Position numbers and translations under genes: made by a program. A stretch of 64,000 nucleotides of DNA from an uncultured Bacillaceae bacterium (GTDB lineage Bacteria; Bacillota; Bacilli; Bacillales; Bacillaceae_L). The DNA lies in NCBI GenBank assembly GCA_947497585.1, contig CANMHG010000001.1, positions 950,339-1,014,338 of the forward strand, given 5' to 3'. This document shows positions 59,664 to 64,000 of this stretch, in pieces; positions within the stretch are counted from its first letter, which is position 1; each line of letters starts with the position of its first letter. Below the pieces are notes generated by a model, which worked only from the letters and a program-made list of their open reading frames with translations, searched no databases and was not told where the DNA came from.

Positions 59664-61355
59664 CTACATTTCAGCAGGCGCACTAATTCCTAATAATCGT
59701 AAACCTTCTTTTAACACCAACGTTACACAGTAAACTACTGATAATTTAGCGTTAAGATTTTCCTTGTCGTCTAATATTTTTACATTGCCATAAAATTTGT
59801 TAAACGCCTGTGAAAGATTGACAACATATTTAGCAATTTGCGATGGGTCATGTTGTTCAAACGATTTTTCAATAATAGCTGGGAAATCTTGAAGTAGTTT
59901 AACCACCTGCCAACTGTAGTCATCGTTAAAGCCATCAAAGTCACCTTCACCTGAACGATACCCGGCTTTTCGTAAAATAGAACATGCTCTTGCATGAGTG
60001 TACTGAACATAAGGTCCTGTTTCTCCTTCAAACTTCAACATTTCATCAATTGAAAACTCAATGTCATTCATACGGAAATTCTTTAAATCATGAAAGACAA
60101 CTGCTCCGACTCCAACTAGCTCCGCAACCTCATCTTTATTTTCAAGACTTGGATTCTTCTCTAAAATAATACGTTTCGCTGAAGAAATAGTTTCATTTAA
60201 TACTTCCTCAAGTAGTACAACCTTCCCTTTTCTGGTTGACATTTTCTTACCACCTTTAAGAATCATGCCAAATGGGATGTGCACCATTTCGTTGGCCCAA
60301 TCAAATCCAAGCTTTTTCAATACAGCAAAGACCTGCTTAAAGTGTAAGGTTTGCTCATTTCCGACTACATAAAAGGCTTTTTCAAACTGATACGTAGATT
60401 GGCGGTACATTGCTGCAGCTAAGTCTCTTGTTGCATAAAGAGTCGCTCCATCTGATTTTTTGATTAAACACGGAGGAAGTTCCAGTTCTTCTAGTTCAAC
60501 GACCTCCGCTCCGTCAGAAGTGACAAGCAAGTTTTTTTCAGCTAATAACTCTATTACCGGCTCCATTTTATTATTATAGAAAGCCTCTCCATTATTTGAT
60601 GAAAATTGAACACCGAGAAGCTTGTAAATCTTCTCAAACTCTTTTAAAGATTCATCTCGGAACCATTTCCACAGTCTTCTAGCTTCTTCATCTCCATCCT
60701 CTAGGCGTTTAAACCAGGCTCTTGCCTCATCATTTAAACTGTCATCTTGGTCAGCTTTTTCATGAAATAGAGTGTAAAGAGTAAATAGCTCTTTAATTGG
60801 GTTTCGCTGGACCTTTTCCTCGTCACCCCAATTCTTAAAAGCCACAATAAGCTTTCCAAACTGGGTTCCCCAATCTCCTATATGGTTAATTCTTACACTT
60901 TCATACCCACAGTTCTCAGCAATAAGTGCCAGTGAATTTCCAATCATCGTTGAACGTAGATGTCCCATTGAAAATGGCTTTGCAATATTTGGTGAGGAAA
61001 AGTCTATTGTGATTTTCCCTCCATTCCCTAACACCACTTTTCCATAGTCTTCATTGGCAGTTAAAATTGTTTTCAAGATTTCTTTGCTAACGTATTTGCG
61101 GTTAAGATGAAAATTCAGATAAGGTCCAACTGGTTCAATACTATCGATTAGATCATCTTTTATTTCCTCACTTAATTCCGTCGCAATCATTTGTGGTGCT
61201 TTTTTTAGTGTTTTTGCTAAGACGAAGCACGGAAAAGCATAATCACCATGTGCTTTGTGTTTTGGTACTTCAATAAGTGATGCGATTGCTTCTACATCAA
61301 GTTCAATTGTTGTTGATGCTTTAATTATCTCGGCCACTTTTAATTTAAAATCCAT
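59664..61355 (-). CDS. argS: Arginyl-tRNA synthetase
   Basis: 563 residues, class I synthetase. N-terminal Arg_tRNA_synt_N; HIGH-type motif (FSMGHLRSTMIG) after DFSSPNIAKP; KMSKS-type motif KKMSTRKGKVV; C-terminal DALR anticodon-binding domain (VQYTHARACSILRKAG). It charges tRNA-Arg. A T-box leader with an arginine specifier precedes it, so it is induced by uncharged tRNA-Arg. Start ATG behind AAAAGGAG. Confidence 0.93.
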   Translation of the reverse strand: MDFKLKVAEIIKASTTIELDVEAIASLIEVPKHKAHGDYAFPCFVLAKTLKKAPQMIATELSEEIKDDLIDSIEPVGPYLNFHLNRKYVSKEILKTILTANEDYGKVVLGNGGKITIDFSSPNIAKPFSMGHLRSTMIGNSLALIAENCGYESVRINHIGDWGTQFGKLIVAFKNWGDEEKVQRNPIKELFTLYTLFHEKADQDDSLNDEARAWFKRLEDGDEEARRLWKWFRDESLKEFEKIYKLLGVQFSSNNGEAFYNNKMEPVIELLAEKNLLVTSDGAEVVELEELELPPCLIKKSDGATLYATRDLAAAMYRQSTYQFEKAFYVVGNEQTLHFKQVFAVLKKLGFDWANEMVHIPFGMILKGGKKMSTRKGKVVLLEEVLNETISSAKRIILEKNPSLENKDEVAELVGVGAVVFHDLKNFRMNDIEFSIDEMLKFEGETGPYVQYTHARACSILRKAGYRSGEGDFDGFNDDYSWQVVKLLQDFPAIIEKSFEQHDPSQIAKYVVNLSQAFNKFYGNVKILDDKENLNAKLSVVYCVTLVLKEGLRLLGISAPAEM

Positions 61356-61373
61356 CGTAAACTCTCCTTTTTA

Positions 61374-61612
61374 TAAAATAAAAAAATCCCGCCTCTATAT
61401 AAGAGACGAGATTTACCCGCGGTACCACCCTAATTGTTCTATTGAACCACTTTCATGTAACGGCTGAAGACCGGCGTACTCTACTATTTTCAAGCAGCAT
61501 CTCAGAAGTGCGGTTCATTGTAAAAGTTCGATCAGGCTCCCACCATCCCTGACTCGCTTTGCTCACTTTTACAACTACTCTCTTCTTCACTGACGATTGA
61601 TATCCATTTTTT
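61374..61612 (-). promoter_or_regulatory. T-box riboswitch of argS, arginine-specific
   Basis: T-box AGGGTGGTACCGCG at 61418-61431; the specifier is read as CGC (61510-61512) followed by A, in the loop after helix TTGTAAAAGT/ACTTTTACAA. Stem I region has AGTCAGGGATGGTGGGAGCC. The terminator hairpin (61381-61414) ends in seven T. Confidence 0.9.
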
Positions 61613-61615
61613 ACA

Positions 61616-61643
61616 ATTATAGATGAAATAGGGAAGAATGCAA
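61616..61643 (-). promoter_or_regulatory. argS promoter
   Basis: Minus strand TTGCAT (61638-61643), 16-base spacer, TATAAT (61616-61621). Confidence 0.6.
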
Positions 61644-61662
61644 GGGCAAATTGTTGAATTTT

Positions 61663-62124
61663 CTAATTAATATCGCCCAAATAGATAGGAGCTTTATGAA
61701 TATCTCCTTTTAACCATTGTTTTAGTGCCTGAGGATATACTCTAAATCTGTCAATTTCACTTAGAGGTAACCACTCAGTGCCAATTTGGTCATCATCAGG
61801 ATTTGAAGGTTCAATCTGTGGGACATCTTTGTTCAGATGGCAATGAAACATATACTCATTTTGATGGACATTTTGATCCCATTTGGCATGCTCATGATTT
61901 TTACCAATGTACTCACGGATAAACGTTAAGTCTTCAATCATAATTTCACAGCCAAGCTCCTCAAGGCATTCACGTCTTAGTGCTTCATGCATCGTTTCAC
62001 CATGTTCCTGACCGCCGCCTGGAAACAGATAATAAAAACCTTCATCGTCTCTTTTCTTAATCAACAATATTTTTTCATTTTCAATTATTAACGCTTTAAT
62101 CGATGTTCGAATGGTTCTATTCAT
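61663..62124 (-). CDS. NUDIX hydrolase
   Basis: 153 residues. Nudix box GGGQEHGETMHEALRRECLE then ELG, complete. N-terminal IRTSIKALIIENEKILLIKK is typical. The substrate is unknown. It is probably transcribed separately from argS, whose own promoter lies in between. Start ATG behind GGAGG. Confidence 0.9.
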   Translation of the reverse strand: MNRTIRTSIKALIIENEKILLIKKRDDEGFYYLFPGGGQEHGETMHEALRRECLEELGCEIMIEDLTFIREYIGKNHEHAKWDQNVHQNEYMFHCHLNKDVPQIEPSNPDDDQIGTEWLPLSEIDRFRVYPQALKQWLKGDIHKAPIYLGDIN

Positions 62125-62244
62125 CAGTACCTCCAGTTTGTCTCTAAATCTCCTAAAATATGTAATACTTCAATTGCTAGTGATTTTCCAATTCATATGT
62201 TATAATTCATTGTTTAATTTATCAAGTAAGTTGAGGTCTTAAAA

Positions 62245-63612
62245 ATGGAACAAACACATGGTTATCGACAAAAATACAAGCAGTTTTTAATTATTTTAAT
62301 ACCTATCCTCGTGACACAGCTAGGACTTTTTGCAATGAATTTCTTTGATGTGATGATGTCTGGTCATGTAAGTGCAAGTGACCTTGCAGGTGTCGCAATC
62401 GGATCAAGCCTTTGGGTTCCAGTCTTTACAGGATTAAGTGGGATTCTATTGGCGATAACACCTATTGTCGCACAGCTAGTTGGGTCAAAGGAAAAGAAAC
62501 AGGTTCCTTTTATGGTTATGCAAGGAATCTATGTATCTGTGTTTGTCTCAATTCTAGTTGTCATTTTAGGTTTTATTTCTTTAGATTTTTTATTAGGAAA
62601 AATGAGTTTAGACCCTGAAGTACACCGGATTGCTAAAGAATACTTAATTGCATTATCTTATGGGATTATTCCTTTATTTGTTTATTCAGTACTACGCTCA
62701 TTTATTGATGGATTGGGTCTTACGAGAGTATCAATGTTCATAACTCTTCTATCCTTACCTATTAATGTTATTTTTAACTATTTGCTGATTTTCGGTAAAT
62801 TTGGCTTTCCACAATTAGGTGGTGTAGGTGCCGGTTATGCAACAGCCATTACCTACTGGTGTATCACTCTTATATCTGTCTTTATAATTGTAAAACAGGT
62901 ACCCTTTACTCAATATAAAGTTTTTAACAAGTTACAGTCTGTATCCTTTAAAGCATGGAAGGAAATTTTGAAAATTGGTGTTCCTATTGGATTCGCTATC
63001 TTTTTTGAAACGAGTATCTTTTCAGCAGTGACTTTGTTAATGAGTACATTTGATACAGTAACAATTGCCTCACACCAAGCGGCACTTAATTTTGCATCGT
63101 TTCTATACATGATTCCATTAAGTATTTCAATGGCACTAACGATCGTTATTGGGTTTGAAGTGGGAGCAAAACGTCTGAAGGATGCGAGAGAGTACAGCAT
63201 ATTAGGTGTTGGTGTTGCAGTAGGTTTATCGGCCGTTCTTGCAGCATTCATCTATCTTTTTAGAGATCAAGTTGCTGCAATTTATACGAAGGACCCAGCT
63301 GTATTAGCTTTAACCAAGCAGTTCTTAATCTACGCGATTTTCTTTCAGCTATCTGACGCTATTGCCGCTCCAATCCAAGGAGCACTTCGCGGCTACAAAG
63401 ATGTAAATACAACCTTGGTTATGGCCCTTATCTCTTACTGGGTAATCGGTCTTCCAGTTGGAGTTGTATTAGCAACGTATTCCTCACTTGGGGCTTTCGG
63501 CTACTGGATTGGACTAATCGTAGGTTTAGCGGCAGGGGCAATTGGTTTATCGGGACGATTAATGATTGTTCAAAAACAAGTGAGATTAGAATTGAAAAAA
63601 TCAGCCAGTTAA
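62245..63612 (+). CDS. MATE family multidrug efflux transporter
   Basis: 455 residues, 12 helices in two MatE halves (PILVTQLGLFAMNFFDVMMS and LKIGVPIGFAIFFETSIFSA). It exports cationic drugs or toxins using Na+ or H+, NorM-like. Start ATG behind GAGGTC; a terminator follows the stop. Its neighbour to the right is repeat array 5. Confidence 0.9.
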   Translation: MEQTHGYRQKYKQFLIILIPILVTQLGLFAMNFFDVMMSGHVSASDLAGVAIGSSLWVPVFTGLSGILLAITPIVAQLVGSKEKKQVPFMVMQGIYVSVFVSILVVILGFISLDFLLGKMSLDPEVHRIAKEYLIALSYGIIPLFVYSVLRSFIDGLGLTRVSMFITLLSLPINVIFNYLLIFGKFGFPQLGGVGAGYATAITYWCITLISVFIIVKQVPFTQYKVFNKLQSVSFKAWKEILKIGVPIGFAIFFETSIFSAVTLLMSTFDTVTIASHQAALNFASFLYMIPLSISMALTIVIGFEVGAKRLKDAREYSILGVGVAVGLSAVLAAFIYLFRDQVAAIYTKDPAVLALTKQFLIYAIFFQLSDAIAAPIQGALRGYKDVNTTLVMALISYWVIGLPVGVVLATYSSLGAFGYWIGLIVGLAAGAIGLSGRLMIVQKQVRLELKKSAS

Positions 63613-63632
63613 TTCTGGCTTTTTTCTTTTTT
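63600..63632 (+). terminator. Terminator after the MATE gene
   Basis: Stem AGCCAG/CTGGCT with a T run; the stem begins at the last codons. Confidence 0.8.
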
Positions 63633-63663
63633 GTTGAGATTCGCTGGATTTATCTTTAATTAA

Positions 63664-64000
63664 CACTGGATTTGGACTCGTTGGGCTTAGGATTCTTTCA
63701 ACCTGTCCGAATAACCTATCGATTCGGACTCGTTTGGCCCAAGACTCTTTCAACCTGTCCGAATTAACACCGGATTCGGACTCGTTGAGCTTAAGACTCT
63801 TTCAACCTGTCCGAATAACCTATCGATTCGGACTCGTTTGGCCCAAGACTCTTTCAACCTGTCCGAATTAACACCGGATTCGGACTCGTTGAGCTTAAGA
63901 CTCTTTCAACCTGTCCGAATTAACTATCGATTCGGACTCGTTTGGCCCAAGACTCTTTCAACCTGTCCGAATTAACACCGGATTCGGACTCGTTGAGCTT
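63664..64000. repeat. Intergenic tandem array 5, period 52 bp, dimeric
   Basis: At least seven units, exactly 52 bp apart (GGACTCG at 63674, 63726, 63778, 63830, 63882, 63934, 63986). Two unit types mostly alternate, making a 104 bp higher-order repeat. The core is GTCCGAA...TTCGGAC. The array runs off the right edge. Confidence 0.95.

Noticed and set aside
63664..64000. Array 5 as CRISPR
   Set aside because: Units are nearly identical along their whole length, so there are no unique spacers.

Overview
The window is low-GC DNA from an endospore-forming member of the Bacillaceae. Signs are a CwlJ-type cortex hydrolase, many lipobox lipoproteins, strong AGGAGG-type ribosome sites, intrinsic terminators with long T runs, a T-box leader and families mostly seen in Bacillus and relatives (YdjO, DUF6501, DUF4256). 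The genus cannot be fixed from the sequence. No rRNA, tRNA, CRISPR, prophage or complete insertion sequence was seen.

Layout. 1-1.5 kb: end of a DUF294 nucleotidyltransferase gene plus a 3'-5' exonuclease. 1.5-21.3 kb: a nearly unbroken minus-strand run of small genes (DUF2087 regulator with a tandem palindromic operator, CAP/LysM protein, several tiny membrane proteins missed by length cut-offs, acetyltransferase, kinase, NUDIX, methyltransferases, a lipoprotein cluster, a glycerol-1-phosphate-dehydrogenase-like/HAD-phosphatase pair, ClpP with an ECF sigma factor, prolyl oligopeptidase). 21.4-36 kb: narK behind an FNR-type box, oligoendopeptidase F, CwlJ, a GPH sugar transporter with a TetR-type operator and a cre-like site, a GNAT gene behind an attenuator-like leader, and a 1571-residue LysM/Ig-like/GH18 protein. 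36-49 kb: aminotransferase, a frameshifted lipoprotein, a MutS2 paralogue without an Smr domain behind a second attenuator-like leader, cupredoxin, pyruvate oxidase, a phospholipase-A2-like small protein and an MFS-TetR operon with a duplicated operator. 49-64 kb: MFS pumps, a MoxR/VWA pair, an NrnB-type DHH nuclease, a second PepF, argS with an arginine T-box, NUDIX and MATE.

Two features stand out. First, the minus-strand leaders before the MutS2-like gene (about 41.32-40.99 kb) and the GNAT gene (about 30.38-30.12 kb) share one design: promoter, Shine-Dalgarno, a 6-7 codon upstream ORF, a segment in that ORF complementary to a downstream segment, and the downstream segment in turn complementary to the loop of the final intrinsic terminator. 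This is the layout of ribosome-stalling attenuation as used by antibiotic-inducible genes. Second, five intergenic tandem arrays built from four different repeat sequences share the same 51-52 bp period and a palindromic core in each unit.

Two lipoprotein genes are broken at homopolymer runs; these may be real slippage sites or sequencing errors. All functions are read from sequence alone; no database search was run.
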